A stretch of DNA of 64,000 nucleotides from Trichoplusia ni (GCF_003590095.1 NC_039480.1:17275328-17339327); one strand, 5' to 3'. Numbered from the stretch's first letter, positions 24,905-37,787 are shown. Notes: generated from the letters alone by a model not told the origin. Made by a program: numbers and translations.

Positions 24905-25010
24905 TCCTACTAATATTGTAAACACGGAGGTTTGTATGTATGTATGTTTCTTATTCTTTTAAAAACCACTGAACGGTTTTAGACGAAACTTGGTACATAG
25001 ATAGTTTGTA
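24905..25010 (+). mobile_element. 5' fragment of a Helitron (TCCTACTA family)
   Basis: A|TCCTACTAATATTGTAAA begins like the TCCTACTA Helitron ends and continues CACTGAACGGTTTTAGAC and AACTTGGTACATAGATAG. The 3' part with CTAG is missing. A short GTAT repeat lies inside. Confidence 0.65.
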
Positions 25011-25591
25011 ATATGTGTAACATTAAAATTCAATTATAATAAATAGTGTAGTAAAATTTGTAAACAGTTTGTTGAAAACGTTATTTACTTAAAGATCACT
25101 TAATTCTTATTGTGATCAGATAGACAAAATATATGATATAATACTTTTTCCTTCGATGCCTTGGGCGATTTTGCGAACAGGACAAACCGAAGCACTGTAC
25201 ACCGTCAACAGTGCACTTCACCCTACCAATATTTTTTGTGGCTGCATGCATACATTTACATGCACAATCAATATCGGCACGTTACAAGAATTTAATATTA
25301 AACTGTACGAACATAAGTCTCGCATGACGGAAAACACTTGAAGAATGTCTGTCGTAAACTGTTACTCATGTTTTTTGGTTTATATTAACATAAACAATAC
25401 ACTCTTTACTAAAGTTTCGGTTTTGAAATGGTGAAATGAATGCGCGAAGTGTTTCGCTTGCTTAACCGTCAAACTGTAGTCTTCTTTGGCTACTACTCCT
25501 TCACTGAGCTATCAAGCAACCTTTTTAGACAAAAAATATTCTTATATAATCATAAAAGATGAAAGTCAATATAGCAAAATGTTCAAAAAAC
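25011..25591. other. Non-coding DNA
   Basis: An open frame (25156-25341) has no coding context, and no repeat is recognised. Confidence 0.45.
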
Positions 25592-25772
25592 TGTAAAAAG
25601 CCGGACATGTAAGATTCCGTAACAAAGTCACCCATTAAAATTATGAAGGTACAAAGCGTGGCCTCACATCGAATTTAATTTTTAGCTTTTGTCGTTATAG
25701 CGGTATAAGAAATACATTTTCTATCTGGCTACCACGATTCACGAGATACAGCCTATTTACAGACAGGTTCAC
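25592..25772 (+). repeat. Repeat E copy
   Basis: GTCGTTATAGCGGTATAAG, CTGGCTACCACGATTC and GAGATACAGCCT follow the family order. An upstream AGCCGGACATG block may be its leading part. Confidence 0.6.
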
Positions 25773-26299
25773 TTTTTTAAACGGATTCGAAAGAAAGTAT
25801 AGTATAGTGTGTTCAAACAATGACTGACAGACATTCAAGTCTGTGGTCATGTGTGGTCTTAAATACTCTTTGCATCAACTTTGGACCATTAAGTTCGGCT
25901 TTGTACCGTCAAAACCACGCGATACTAGATTATTTCTCATGGAATACAATTAATACTTGTCTTTCGAGTCAGAGTGTTGTATTGTAGCAGGTTTCCCAGA
26001 CCAAGCTGACTGCATGATGGATGTTTAGGTAGATGGATGGCTGTATCCGTGCTACTAATTTTCACAAAGTACTTTAGTTTATTAATTAAGAGATAGGGGC
26101 AGTGGGAATGTGTTAAGCCAATATATTGTGGATATTTTGAAGTTTAATCTTATTGTCTGGTCTAGCTAATACCGTTATCAGTATCTTAGACTACTAAACT
26201 CAATGGAAATTGAAGGTTTGTAACTTATGAAATACATATTTTTTTAATACTAATAATCATCATAACTAGCATAAAAAGGGATAGTAGAAAAGAGTAAAA

Positions 26300-26470
26300 A
26301 AACCGTCAAGCGCAAAGATCAATCATCAAATTTGTTACCGTACTAAACGTTGCTTAACTTCAATATTGATCTTATTATTTGATGTAAATGTAAATGCATC
26401 ATATTTGAAAATTTTAACTATTTGGCTATCATGGTTCAAAAGATACAGCCTGGTAAAAGACAGACAGAAT
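26300..26470 (+). repeat. Repeat E copy, diverged
   Basis: CCGTCAAGCGC at the start, then GAAAATTTTAACTATTTGGC, TATCATGGTTC and GATACAGCCTGGT. Confidence 0.55.
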
Positions 26471-26954
26471 TAATAACAAAAAACAAACATTCATCACATT
26501 ATTAAAATGCACACACCAATGTTCACTAACCATTACAACATACAAACTAACAAGCAGTTACCTTATTTATTGGATACAAAACATGCGCAGGCGCCGGAGA
26601 GACAAAAAAAAACCGTTTTCAATTTGTTTGTGACTTTAAATTACAATATCATGAAGTCAAATCATATTTATTGCTGTAAGCTTGCATTATATGCGGAGGC
26701 TTCCATAAAATCCCTTTAAGGGATCTCATAGGGCTGGCAGGAACAGCGTTTTGTTAGAAAATTGTTTGGGATGTGTGCGCTGGGATTTTATTTGATAGGT
26801 ATATTGGTGGTTAAGAATAGGATACTTAGTTAATTAGTTTATTGCGAAGAAATAGTTCAATATTTGAGGAAATGATTGTTAAAACTTTTGCATTTGTTCG
26901 TTAAAGATATAAGACATAATTTAAATATTGAAAACAAGAAAATATTCTAATAAT
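26471..26954. other. Non-coding DNA
   Basis: A+T-rich; the open frame at 26507-26719 has no splice or homology support. Confidence 0.45.
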
Positions 26955-27230
26955 CTGTCAAGTGCTACTCGACGCACTGAGGATTCCGTACATATAGACA
27001 AGAGGAAAACCGATCGGTTGAGTGGTAAATAAATTTGAAGATCCTTATTAATTAGAGGGTAGGTACTCACCGGTACCACTAATTTATTAGTCACCCAACA
27101 AATTTATGACCGCCATCTGTGAAAATTTTAACGATCTATCGTTCATGAAATAACGCCTGGTGACGAATAGACAGCGGTGCGTCAGTGAAAGGGCTCCGTT
27201 TTAACCCTTGGGTTATGAAACCCTAAAAAG
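26955..27230 (+). repeat. Repeat E copy, near full length
   Basis: It starts TCAAGTGCTACTCGACGCAC, includes GTGAAAATTTTAACG and GCCTGGTGACGAATAGACAG, and ends GGTTATGAAACCCTAAAAA. This is the most complete copy in the window, with an altered middle section. Confidence 0.65.
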
Positions 27231-27620
27231 TATTCAATTTGACCCTTTTTCAATTATAGATGACCTGGTTAATACTACCTTAATAAACTGGCAAAGAAGC
27301 TTACCAAAAGCTTTTGTAAAACTATATCATAAGCTTGTCTATGATATAAACACGTCATAATCGCTTACCATAAACAACTAAATAGACATTTTCCTGTCAT
27401 AAATCCACAAAGTATCCGACGTGTCGCAGGCCTTGGCCTCGACATAAATAATAAAGCTAATAAATTTGATAGCTATTCAATATTATACTTAATTATATTG
27501 AGAAAGGATGCTTTCACAATATACTCGAAGTCTACGGATGCATTGAAGGCTTTCTTGTTCGTGTTTCCGATATAATTGAGGAATATTATTAGGCCAATAT
27601 GTAATTTATTATATGAACTA

Positions 27621-27872
27621 CTAGCTGTTGCCCGCGACTTCGTCCCCGTGGGTAGAAAATATAAGTTATGATTCATGTATACCCGCCCGGTTTTTTTTTC
27701 ACATTTTCCATTGTGTCTTAGTTCCTATTAGTCGCAGCATGATGGTTTATAGTCTAAAGCCTTTCTCAATGAATGGTCTATTCAACACAAAAATAATTTT
27801 TAGATGAGATTATGATTATGAGATTAGCGCGTTCAAACAAACAAACAAATATATATTAGTATAGAGTATAGA
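27621..27872 (-). mobile_element. Non-autonomous Helitron, family 1, with internal deletion
   Basis: CTAGCTGTTGCCCGCGAC is at the left (3' end) and AGTATAGAGTATAGA at the right (5' end, with TCTATAC duplicated). It is flanked so that the element reads A|TC...CTAG|T. The segment with AAGCTGAAGAG near the 5' end is lost. Confidence 0.85.
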
Positions 27873-28796
27873 TTTACCAATACTTATTTCATAAGTAGGT
27901 ATTAGTAAAAGATTACGCAAATCGGAAGCTATGTGTTTATTAGTATTAAAATATATTTTAGTTCTAACATTTGTGTGTAGTATAGAAAACGTGTGTTGCA
28001 AGATATTCTTTATTTGATGATTTTTATAGAAAATAGATTCTGAGCTATTCTCGGTAAGTCATGGGGTGGTGCAGAAATGTTAGAACTAAAATGTGTTAAA
28101 ATATAATATAATTATATCGTTTTTTAAGAACAAAATACAGCAAAAATTATAAACAACATGTAGGTACTGTTTTGTAAGACTTGTAAATTATTATAGTTTA
28201 GCTTGAATGGAAAGAACACCACAATACCCTTAAATTATAATAGTCTGAGAATAAAACAAAAGACAACAATACAAAACAAAAAATAAACAAACCTTCATAT
28301 CAACTCCCAAGAAAATAGAATTCATTTAAAACGGTAGCCCTCCCTACGCCCATCCTGTGGACATTTATCAAAGGCTGTATCAACCGAGCTATCTGCTTAT
28401 AAATTATGAAGCGTCCCTTTCACAAGTTAAATGGTATCCATTATTCTGCCTTACTGCTAAACGAGTGTAACTACCACTGATTAATAAAATGGATTACAGC
28501 TATCGGCGTATCGGTGCTTAAGATGCTCATAATAAATTCTAAGGGCCGTTGTATTGAGGATCTGGTGTAGACTAAGCGTCCTGATTGTTACTGATAACGG
28601 ATTTATGAGATAATGTTTACTCGACTTATTGAAAATATGTTTTGGAAATTGTATCTTTCTATCGTAATTTGCAAACCTCAGACAAGACTCTACATATTTG
28701 TTAAGTTCCAGAAAGGTTTTACTGTTTTGTTTAGATTCATCCTATCCAAGGGTTTTTAGTACCTATATCTTTTGCTTCTGTTATGCCGTTAGTATA
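27873..28796. other. Non-coding DNA
   Basis: No feature recognised. Confidence 0.45.
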
Positions 28797-29096
28797 CTAA
28801 ACATTTAGAGTTCCATTATCATAATAGTCCCCCGCGTCTGTCACTTCTTCGAAACTGATACCTTCGAACATTTTATCCTTATTCTTTTCAAAATACCGCT
28901 TTCAAAAACTCTGTTCATTCTCATATACCACGCTACTGAATCTTGTATGAATCAAATCAGTTACTTTGCTAAAATTAACCATTCCCTTTTCAATATAACA
29001 GTGGCTTTCATACTGCTTCTGAAGACCTTCAAAAACCTTGAATACTTCTTTCATAAGTCTGTCTCCACAATCATTTACTGACGCTCGGCTTAACAT
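28797..29096 (-). pseudogene. Protein-like minus-strand frame broken by one stop
   Basis: An ATG opens 64 codons: MLSRASVNDCGDRLMKEV, FKVFEGLQKQYESHC and so on to VVYENEQSF. A TGA at 28904-28902 follows, then 34 more codons in the same frame (KRYFEKNKDKMFEGISF to DAGDYYDNGTLNV) before TAG at 28799-28797. Residue composition (many K, E, D, F, Y) looks proteinaceous on both sides of the TGA, which suggests a single ancestral coding region with a nonsense mutation. A stop directly precedes the ATG. I do not recognise the family. A spliced exon or chance are the alternatives. Confidence 0.4.
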
Positions 29097-30427
29097 TCAA
29101 CCTTATAATTGGATTTCTGAATCAAAGGCAATAATTATATGTGTATTAGTAGAGATCTCATAATTCTTTTGTTTGTGATTCTCGATTAGAAATTGTTAAC
29201 CGTATTGTTTCTCGTCATCAAGTTTGTGATAGTCATCAGCGATTTGTTGCTTTCTGTATTTGTTTATTTTAATTGTTTTATATGGAGAATGGTATCTCGT
29301 ATTAACGAGTTTTTGGTTTAAAGAATTTTGCTGTTGAATATGACTTTTAATATTCGTGGTGGCCTATCTATACACGTTTTTGTTTAGACAGAGAGTGATG
29401 ACGAGAGATAAAACGGGAAAGGAAACCTGGAAACTAGAAAAACGATTAAGAATATTGCATTTATAAAACTATAAAAAGCAAAACATTATCAAGGCAGATT
29501 TTGCTGCTTGATTTATTCATCGAATGAATGCTTAAGTTAAAAATACTACCTAGAAATATTAGCAAGATAAAGTAAAAAATAATGTCAAATTTAGCAACGG
29601 TTAATTAAAATTTAATGTCGACCTTTGAATTCCGGGTTTGTGCGAAACAACAATTAATAGTAATGAGAATTAAAATCTAGGTGATTTTGTGAACTAGATT
29701 CGGCAATCGTGAAATTGGTGCGTCGCGATGCCGTGCCAAGGAATATAATTGAAGAACTTATAAATTATTATGTATAAAATAAAAAATACATTGTTTAAAG
29801 GACATAATTGACCGAGTATAAGTGCAAAAGCTTTGCAAATGTAGTCGGATTTCATTCATTATAAAAAGAGGTCTTTGTTCCGCCGCCAATACGACGATGG
29901 TTGTAATTGTAAAATTCGCTATTACGAGGAAATAGCAAACTTTTACACGAACTTAGCCCTAACTTACGTGTCGTATTTGACATCTTAAGTTCGGTTACTT
30001 TACTGAGCTAATTTATTTTTTAAATAGTATGATGAGTCATAAAATAATCGAAATTTATTCACCCAACATTATGGGATACTTTATTCCAAGAAGAGGAAAC
30101 CAAAATACTTTATTATTGAATAAAAATGACTTCAGCTATACACAAATAAGGTCCACTGAATAACAGTAACAAAAACCATCGTAACCTGACCTCTGAGGTT
30201 AAGGTTAGTTCCAAGGAAGCCCAGATACAGATCGGTTCTAGTTAATCTAGCGACCAAAGTAACAAACGTACTGTCAACGGCAAGTAGCTTCGTAGGTAGT
30301 GATTATAGAGATTGCAAAACAAGTTGCAAATAACTGTTACCGTTTTTATTTAGTAATCTTTGACCAGTTTATACTTTTTTGAAGTAAGTACAGCTAGAAT
30401 AATATACGAATTTTCGAATACGAGTCT
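29097..30427. other. Non-coding DNA
   Basis: A+T-rich, with no recognised gene or repeat. Confidence 0.5.
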
Positions 30428-30517
30428 GGACTCAGAACAAAAATTTGTGGATCACATAGCTTGTCCTACTCGGGTATCGAACCCACGACAGGTCGCCTAC
30501 CGACTATCCGTGCAAAG
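30428..30517 (-). repeat. SINE family 1, truncated
   Basis: The minus strand shows GCACGGATAGTCGG, the B box GGGTTCGATACC, AGGACAAGC and GTGATCCAC. The A-box side is partly deleted. Confidence 0.65.
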
Positions 30518-31547
30518 TCAAATAATTTGGTGGTAATTATCTGGTTATATTGAAACTAGATTTGTACCTTTTATTTTTCGGGATATTTTACTATCTAAGG
30601 CATTTATATGATCCTACTATAGTATACAGGCATCTTTTTTACTACGTGATATTATAAAATAAATCTATTTCAGACCTAATTTGTTTAATCCGATAAAACA
30701 GTTAAAGCCCGCGCTCAGGCAAACTGCATATTATATAATATGTTTCAAACTGATTTTTCATACACTTAAATGAAGATATACTGAGTCTAAATAGCATGAC
30801 AGACACACATATATCCTTTAGTATAATATAAATATTATCGTGAGAATAATATATTGTTTCTGTCGTTGGTAATGAGGTGTATCTAACACTCTGCACCAGT
30901 ACGCGAGGGAGGACATTTACAAGATGGCGCCGTAATGAACCAATAACGATATTCCAAGAAATATACCATTTATTGGTACCGTTTTCTATAAAGGAATATT
31001 ATTTTAAATTAGTTGCTATGAGAGAGAATCTAAGGAGGAATATATGGAATATAGGGATATAAGAATAAGTTACAGATTATATTTTTAAGAGCAAAAACGT
31101 ACCTAGGTAAAACCGACTTCTAATAAGAACTACGAAGCCAAACTTCGTGATTTTTTTTTATGAGAGTAAAAAACAACTGTTTCATGTAAATGAATAAAAA
31201 TCAGTTTATCCAGTCGTAAATTCTGAGCTTAGAAACATAAGAAGAAAATACAGTGCAATCGTGCGTTGAAAATAATTATTTTTTAAATTTCTAGGGTTTT
31301 ATTTTGCAATTTTTATTGAATGTTTCATCTTCATGTTTCTTACATTTTTTTTCAACTTTACCTATACTTGACAAAAAAGCCTTCCTTAAAAGTGTAGTTT
31401 GAATTCAAAAAACACTCGCAAGACCTATACCCGGACCGAAAAACTCACTTACACTTACCATCCTTTAATTTCACACACAAAACCAACTAAACACATCAAT
31501 AAATAAAATAAACAATTAGCCCTCAATAAATTGATAGTCTCATTCCC
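30518..31547. other. Non-coding DNA
   Basis: Contains AAGATGGCGCC near 30922, a YY1-like motif of unknown relevance. No gene seen. Confidence 0.4.
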
Positions 31548-31706
31548 ACAGAGAACCGTTACGACATAACGAATCTAGCAGGGTTAGGGTACACTCAACA
31601 CCGCACCTATTAGCCGACGCCTCGTTCTCAAGATTTGTGTTGACTGTTACTGGCCTATACATGGGGAAGATACCTGTAGCACCATATATTAGCTGCATAG
31701 AGCGAA
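31548..31706 (+). other. Open, G+C-richer segment after an acceptor-like site
   Basis: TTCCCACAG is followed by 53 open codons in one plus-strand frame, including HLLADASFSRFVLTVTG and LYMGKIPVAPYISC. The opposite strand is also open. No donor or family is recognised; it could be a repeat fragment. Confidence 0.25.
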
Positions 31707-31856
31707 ATTGAATTCGAGAGTTCAAAATAGATGATGGTGTGTGAAACGCTGACTGTTCACATAAAGATATTGTCTTTCTTCATTTTATTTTTTTGTTATT
31801 TTAAAGACGATTCCCGTATTTCTCAAACATTTAAGTTGTGCAAACCAAATTGTACT

Positions 31857-32000
31857 AGTCACTTGCAAAAAGACACCCAGACTCTACAGAGGCATTCGTA
31901 GATTTCACAAATGCTTGTCCTACGCGGGGATCGAACAACACGTCGCGCTCAGGGGTTTTGGCGTAGTGACCTCAACCACTCGGATAGCCGAGCAGTCAGT
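31857..32000 (-). repeat. tRNA-headed SINE, family 1
   Basis: The minus-strand order is GGCTATCCGAGTGG, TGAGGTCACTACGCC, a B-box-like GTTCGATCCCCGCG, AGGACAAGCATTTGTG, then CTGGGTGTCTTTTTGC. Confidence 0.75.
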
Positions 32001-32231
32001 TTATTTCGTGAGCTCTAAGCAACGGAAGTATCATATCCAGTCAGAATACTGTTTACAATTGGAATATTGAAGCTAATCATAAGGTAAAGATGGCGACATT
32101 TTTAACTGAAGGATGTTTGACAACTTTCTTTAAAGCTTATCTTTCCTGGTAATCGCATCAGTTAACTATGCATCAGCTGAAGCTGAAAGATAATTGCTAA
32201 ATAATCCTCAAAACCTTTTTGTAGGTAACAC

Positions 32232-32366
32232 AGAAGCCGGGGTAGCGGGATTGTCCAAAAGGAAAGAAGAAACGTGGGTAGGTTTTAGTCAGTAGAAGTC
32301 TGACACAACCTTGCGCTCAACCCAAAATGGAAGGAGTCATTTGATGATTACCCATCCGAAAAAAAA
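32232..32366 (+). repeat. Interspersed repeat G
   Basis: GCGGGATTGTCCAAAAGG, AACGTGGGTAGG, TAGTCAGTAGAAGTCTGAC and GGAGTCATTTGATGATT form a block string I know from many lepidopteran loci. A diverged partner is at 43712-43845. The class is unknown to me. Confidence 0.6.
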
Positions 32367-32572
32367 GGTAACACAGTATCCCAAAGACAGGTCGTCAATA
32401 TAACGACTTGTCTCATTAAAACTCCATAAATTTTACAACCATTAATACCTCATTTATTTGTCACAACAACAATAACTCCAGTTTTCCTACAAATGGCGGT
32501 TTTCACAAAAAGTTCACATAATGCTTTGAGAGAGTTCAATCAGTATCATGTTCACATCTGTGCTAACGATTG

Positions 32573-32893
32573 TCATTTGGTATCGTTCGTGTATATGTGT
32601 ATTAACACATATACAATGTCTTTCATTAGAAAGACATTGAGATCACCTACATGAAGAGACCAGGGAGCTATCACGTTTATGGCAGTTGGGGAAGAGAGAA
32701 AGCATATTACAAGGTGTAGAGCGACATCTTTCTTCCACAATTGCAATAGCTTTAATATGTGGCGGTAGGTAAGTATGTAAAGTGCTATAGTTAAGTTAGA
32801 TGAGGTTTGTGATCTAGTTTGAAGTTTAGCTTTTTGTGGGAGAAAATAGCTATTTGTTTTCCTAACGACTTGGTCTAAAATTTGATCAAACAA
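32573..32893 (-). other. 106-codon minus-strand ORF, unassigned
   Basis: It begins MFDQILDQVVRKTNSY and includes LKLLQLWKKDVALHLV. It overlaps the twin hairpins at its 3' end. The plus strand is also open here and carries a GTAGGTAAGTATG donor-like site at about 32765. I cannot decide between a decayed coding segment and chance. Confidence 0.2.
32590..32638. repeat. Two adjacent perfect hairpins sharing the loop ATTA
   Basis: TGTATATGTGT-ATTA-ACACATATACA is followed directly, sharing one base, by AATGTCTTTC-ATTA-GAAAGACATT. Confidence 0.9.
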
Positions 32894-35800
32894 TGACGAT
32901 CATTAAATAATACAGTAACGATCAACTGCTTACAAGCTTTCTGGCTTTCTGGCTATAAAAACTAAGGTCTTCCAAGTACGTTAACTTAACCTAGACTACA
33001 ATAAATTGTATCTAGCTATTTATTTAATACTAAAAGAAACGACAGTGTTCTGTTTCTATTTTCCATTTTATAAATTGTCAATTTAAATGTAATAGAACAC
33101 ACATTCTATTCTAGTAAATTCTAAATAGAAAAAGAACAAAACACGAACGAACGCTTCTTTCTTGCATCCAACAATTTATATGAACATTTTAAATATAAAT
33201 AATGGCTGCAAGTTTGCATTGAGTGCAGCAGCTGTACGCAAAGGAAATAGCTGATGTAGATAACTCTATTTTATAGGCGATGTCGTTGTATTTTTATACC
33301 ACCTGCTGGTTGCGACTGTAGTCTAACTTGAATTGATATCATGAACGAGAACATTTTGTATTCGATTGTGAATCGTTGCCACATAAATCGAGTTGATTTG
33401 AATCGAATAGAAAATTTGAATTAAAATTGGAATTATTTTTTAAGTCTTCTTTTTTTTGTAACTTTTTAATTAAACTTTTTTCAGTAAAGTTGTTTTAAAT
33501 AGTTACAAGTTTATGTAAATGTTTGTCTCATAGCCAATGTATTATTTTTTCGTTCGACACATAAGCACTTTTATACGTTTTTTTAATTTTTTATGTATTT
33601 TAAATGTCTCAAATAATTCAGAATTTACCCACAAACAGCTGTAGGTTCTTTATTATTTAAGTTAAGGACCACATTATCTTGGAACTGTAGTTGCCCGCAT
33701 CTCTGCTTAGTGCAAGATACGGTAGGGTAAAGGTCTTTTCCTATACAGATAAGAAGAATCCTTTGTTTTATGGATAACCACTAATAACCAGCTCCCTAAT
33801 ACTTGTGTTCTCAAGCAACTTTAAAAAGGTCCGTATCGAGGAAGATATTGGCCAAGTCCAGACGATGTTGGTGGCCAACCATGAGGACCATATTGGTTAC
33901 CAACTTCAGCTAACAGTGTTTTAGTATCCAAGCCGTATTTTTATTGGTCGTCACTCATTTTATAGTCTGTTCCTTAATTATGGGCCAACTATCGCAATCA
34001 TAGGAAGTCATTTCATACTAAACGTTTACATGAATCAGCATGATAGACAAATATTAAAAAGATTCACATAAACTGTTCCAATTCATTGCTTCCTCGTTAA
34101 AGATATAAATATTAAACTTTTACTTTTAATATGATATAATGATGGGCAAACGCACAACGAGGTACCTTTTAAAAATACGCAGATAATTATATTGAAACTT
34201 TTTAGAAAGTGTTGAAATGATCATTTGGCGTTTTCGAACTGGCAACTAATGATTTTGAATATTTTTACGTTCATTTTTTGTTATTGTTCTGTTTTCGAAT
34301 ATGAAATATGGATGGATGCGTAAAAGAGAAATTTGTGTGACTTTTCCATGACTTGGCTGTATTTTATCTGTTGTGGAGTTACTATGTACTTGTAATATAT
34401 GACGTGGTTACGGTACTTAGCAGGCTTGTTAGTCACTCTGTAATAAATCTTAATTTGATGCCTCCTCGGTTTACTGACCATCTGACTTATTTTACTGGCA
34501 GAAATCTAGCAAGATTTAATTAAAAATATTCTTGTGGCGGTGAAATGACAGGTTTTTCAACGACTCATAAAGCTTTGGACTCTATAAGCGAGTTGTCACT
34601 ATGACGTCCTGAAAGCAAGATAAAAAAAAACTATCGTAGTAATCTCCCGAGTTTAATTTTTATTTTTCTACACACGTCTAACTATTATAGTATTTCTAGG
34701 AGTAGAGTAAATATAAATTCGTATCTTATTAGCAAACATACACTACTAAGAGCAAATACCTTCAAGTCGTAAAAATATTTGCTGGAGATCGTATTCCTGG
34801 GGGCCGACCGATACCACTTGAAGTAATATGAGTAACATTACTCATGAAAAAGATGCCGCTCTACGTTGGCTCGTGCTATCCCGCTTCCACATTGACATTA
34901 AGTTTAAGAGTTTGAGTTTGTAATGCTTTCTGATTCTTATGAGTAAACCTATTGGCTAAGCACTGAGATAATTGGGTTGTTAAAGTGCAGGCTTTAGTTT
35001 AATTCTAGATACAATCCTCTTGAAAACTGGAATCATGTTCAGTCGCGTCATAAAAATTATACGAATTACCATTTTATTGGTATGTAGGTATTCGCTGATT
35101 CTTTTTCCCTTTTCGGCCATGATGTCCATTTATTGGCTATCTTCGTTAGGATGCCATTAATTTTAAAACGTTAATAAAACAAGTTATGCAAATGAGAAAA
35201 GAATTGGAACAGTCAACGATTGTACCTATAGTTTTGCGAGGGTGTTGTTTTATTAATAGGTCCTTAATTTGGAAATTGTATTTTTTTTTATTACACATAT
35301 GTGTTTAGCTTTGTTAAAATAGTCGAGACTTAATCAACATACCAAATAGAAAAAGATAGAAATAAATAAAACGTTTTGTAGGGCAGTCCAAAAATACTTG
35401 ATAGACGATTTTAAAACTGTTAAACTTATGCACCTATATTGGCCTTGCTTAGATTTCTTATGACTTATCATACGTCAATATGATCAAAGTCATTTATTAA
35501 ATTGCGTGCAGCCTTTAGATGTATATCCCATGGGATAAACTAATACAAACCGTCCAATAAATATTCAACTAATAACTACTAATGTGTTTCATTTATTATT
35601 ATTCAACATAAATGCATCTCTACGAAGTATCCGAACATTAATAATGAATAAATATCAAGAAGACTCCGTTTACTTTGCATACTAACACCGCTAGTGATGC
35701 ACCATGCACCCGACTTTCTATCGATATCGGCGTAATTCCGATTAGTTCTGTAACGATTTTAATCGATCGTCTCGAAGCGAAAGTGTCGTTGAGAATCGAT

Positions 35801-36867
35801 ATTGATTGAAGCAATGGGTGGTTAGTAGAAGTAGGTAAAAATGTCATGGTTTGTTTCTGTTTAATCTGTAATTGTCCGTGGAAGTAGTTCAATCGTTGTT
35901 TAAGAATTATTGAAAAGTGAAACGAATTTATGGTGCCTGCCTGTTCAATTCAATCTTATCTTAATAAAAGAAGCTTAAGCATGAAATATGAATGATTTAA
36001 AACCTCAAAGGCTTAGCTAATAACTTAAACCGATGACAGCTCTTTCCTGATAATACTCATTTTTATTACAAATGTAAATTATATCTACAAGGCACTTTAA
36101 CTTTCTACAAGTAGGCAAGGCAGGATGCTATTTAAAACTAGGCATAATCTAAATTACATTTTTAAGATTTTATGCTTAAAAACGAGTCGTAAACTATTTA
36201 TGGTAGTTTTAATATTTCCGATGGAACATAAAAACAGTGATGGTTATTAACAGTGATGGCTTTTGCAGGTAATACAAATAGCTTAATATAAATATTTTAT
36301 TCAAACGCTTTAATTGCAAAATATTTACAGCTATAAAAAGTTATTGAGTATTTCCCATTTTATCACTTCATCTTGTTTAAGATTTTTATCTTTTAAGTGT
36401 CTTGAATGATGTAAATATGATTTTATTTATGGATAAATGTATTTTTATTGTAAGTACTTAATTAAGCTTAGTATACATTTTCTTATTTTAGTGTCAAATG
36501 CAAGATAAATATACTATGTGCGAAAAGTGCAATTATGAGTATGTCAATTAGAAATGATACACTTTAAATTAATATTTAAGTTCACTTTTTTATAATTGTT
36601 ACAATTCATGCAAAGTATGAAGAAAATATAGCGAATGAAAAATGCAGTCATTCAAACATGACTAAAATATAGTGAACTTTTAAAGTAAATAAAGAGCATC
36701 TACTATAATTATCTAATAAATTACTCGACAATCTTCTAAGAGATCAAGTTAAAGGTGTAAAAAAATGTTATCGATAATTAAGGCGCCCATCTCTACGAAT
36801 GGTTCTCATACCATGCCTTCACGCTCAGTGCACAACGTAAGTAGTTATTAGTAAAGGGCAACAGATA
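32894..36867. other. Non-coding DNA
   Basis: A 4-kb stretch with only A+T-rich sequence, simple T runs and scattered chance frames (such as 34281-34481 and 35638-35892). At 36813-36842 a short ATG frame (MPSRSVHN) ends at GTAAGT; this is too weak to call. Confidence 0.45.
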
Positions 36868-36975
36868 AAAAAACTGGTCAAGTGCGAGTCAGAGTCTCTA
36901 AAGAAGGGTTTCGTAGCATTTATTAAAACTATGTTTGTTGTGTGGGAGCCCTTTTTGATTTATGTTTTACTAGCT
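36868..36975 (+). repeat. Repeat E, leading part
   Basis: CTGGTCAAGTGCGAGTCAGA, GAAGGGTTTCGTAGC, and TTTGTTGTGTGGGAGCCC are the first blocks of the family. Confidence 0.6.
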
Positions 36976-37787
36976 TTTTTTTGTTTACAGAGGCTATATG
37001 TATCCTACGATTAATATGATTTGATGTGATGAATATAAATACAATTTATAAGTTTAAAGATTGCATTTTATGACAGAGGAATGGACATACAGAGGAACTT
37101 TACAAATAAGGCCCATTTTACACTTAGGTTAACAGAACCACGATGCGGTACCCTAAAAACATCGCAATGCTTTTTTTAAGTTGAAGTTAATTTGTATTTT
37201 AAGTAGCGGTTAGGTTCGTGTTGCAATCAGGTGTCGGGTTCCTTTTATATCTATAATCTATGAATTATGATCTAAATAAGAATTTAAAGAGGTTTTAATA
37301 TTAGCCACACGCAAAGGTTAAGTTGTGTGATAAAGTGTTTGGTTTGTTTGATATTTTTTTATTGTTCGTATTAAAAAGGTATCTTATGAGTTTACAATCT
37401 ATCAATATTTTAAAATCTATGTAGATTTTATGTATAGTTTAAAAATAGTATCAAATATAACGACTTAATTACTGTATAAAAGTATTTTTTTAAGAACACC
37501 AGACTATTATACGATTTTTGTTTAATTTTACTTGAAAAAAGAAACAATTCAGTAACTCAACGAATATTTTAGTCTTAACAGCAACTTAAATCTAAGTTCC
37601 ATTTAAGTACAGTAACTAATAAACTCAACAGTATATGTACAGGGTGCTCCTCACAGCGACAGTCTGACAGTGTGCAAATAAAACAACTCGCTTACTCGTA
37701 GTTCTGCGCATGCCCGGCGCCTCAGGCTCGCGTCAGCCTCGAATCAATTAACGAGACTTTACTAAACCGCTACACGATAATGTGCAA

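Noticed and set aside
32765..32775. Strong donor GTAGGTAAGTATG on the plus strand
   Set aside because: The upstream open frame runs into a stop at the junction, so no coherent coding exon results.
36813..36842. MPSRSVHN start exon before GTAAGT
   Set aside because: Only eight codons, no clear acceptor, and adjacent to repeat E.
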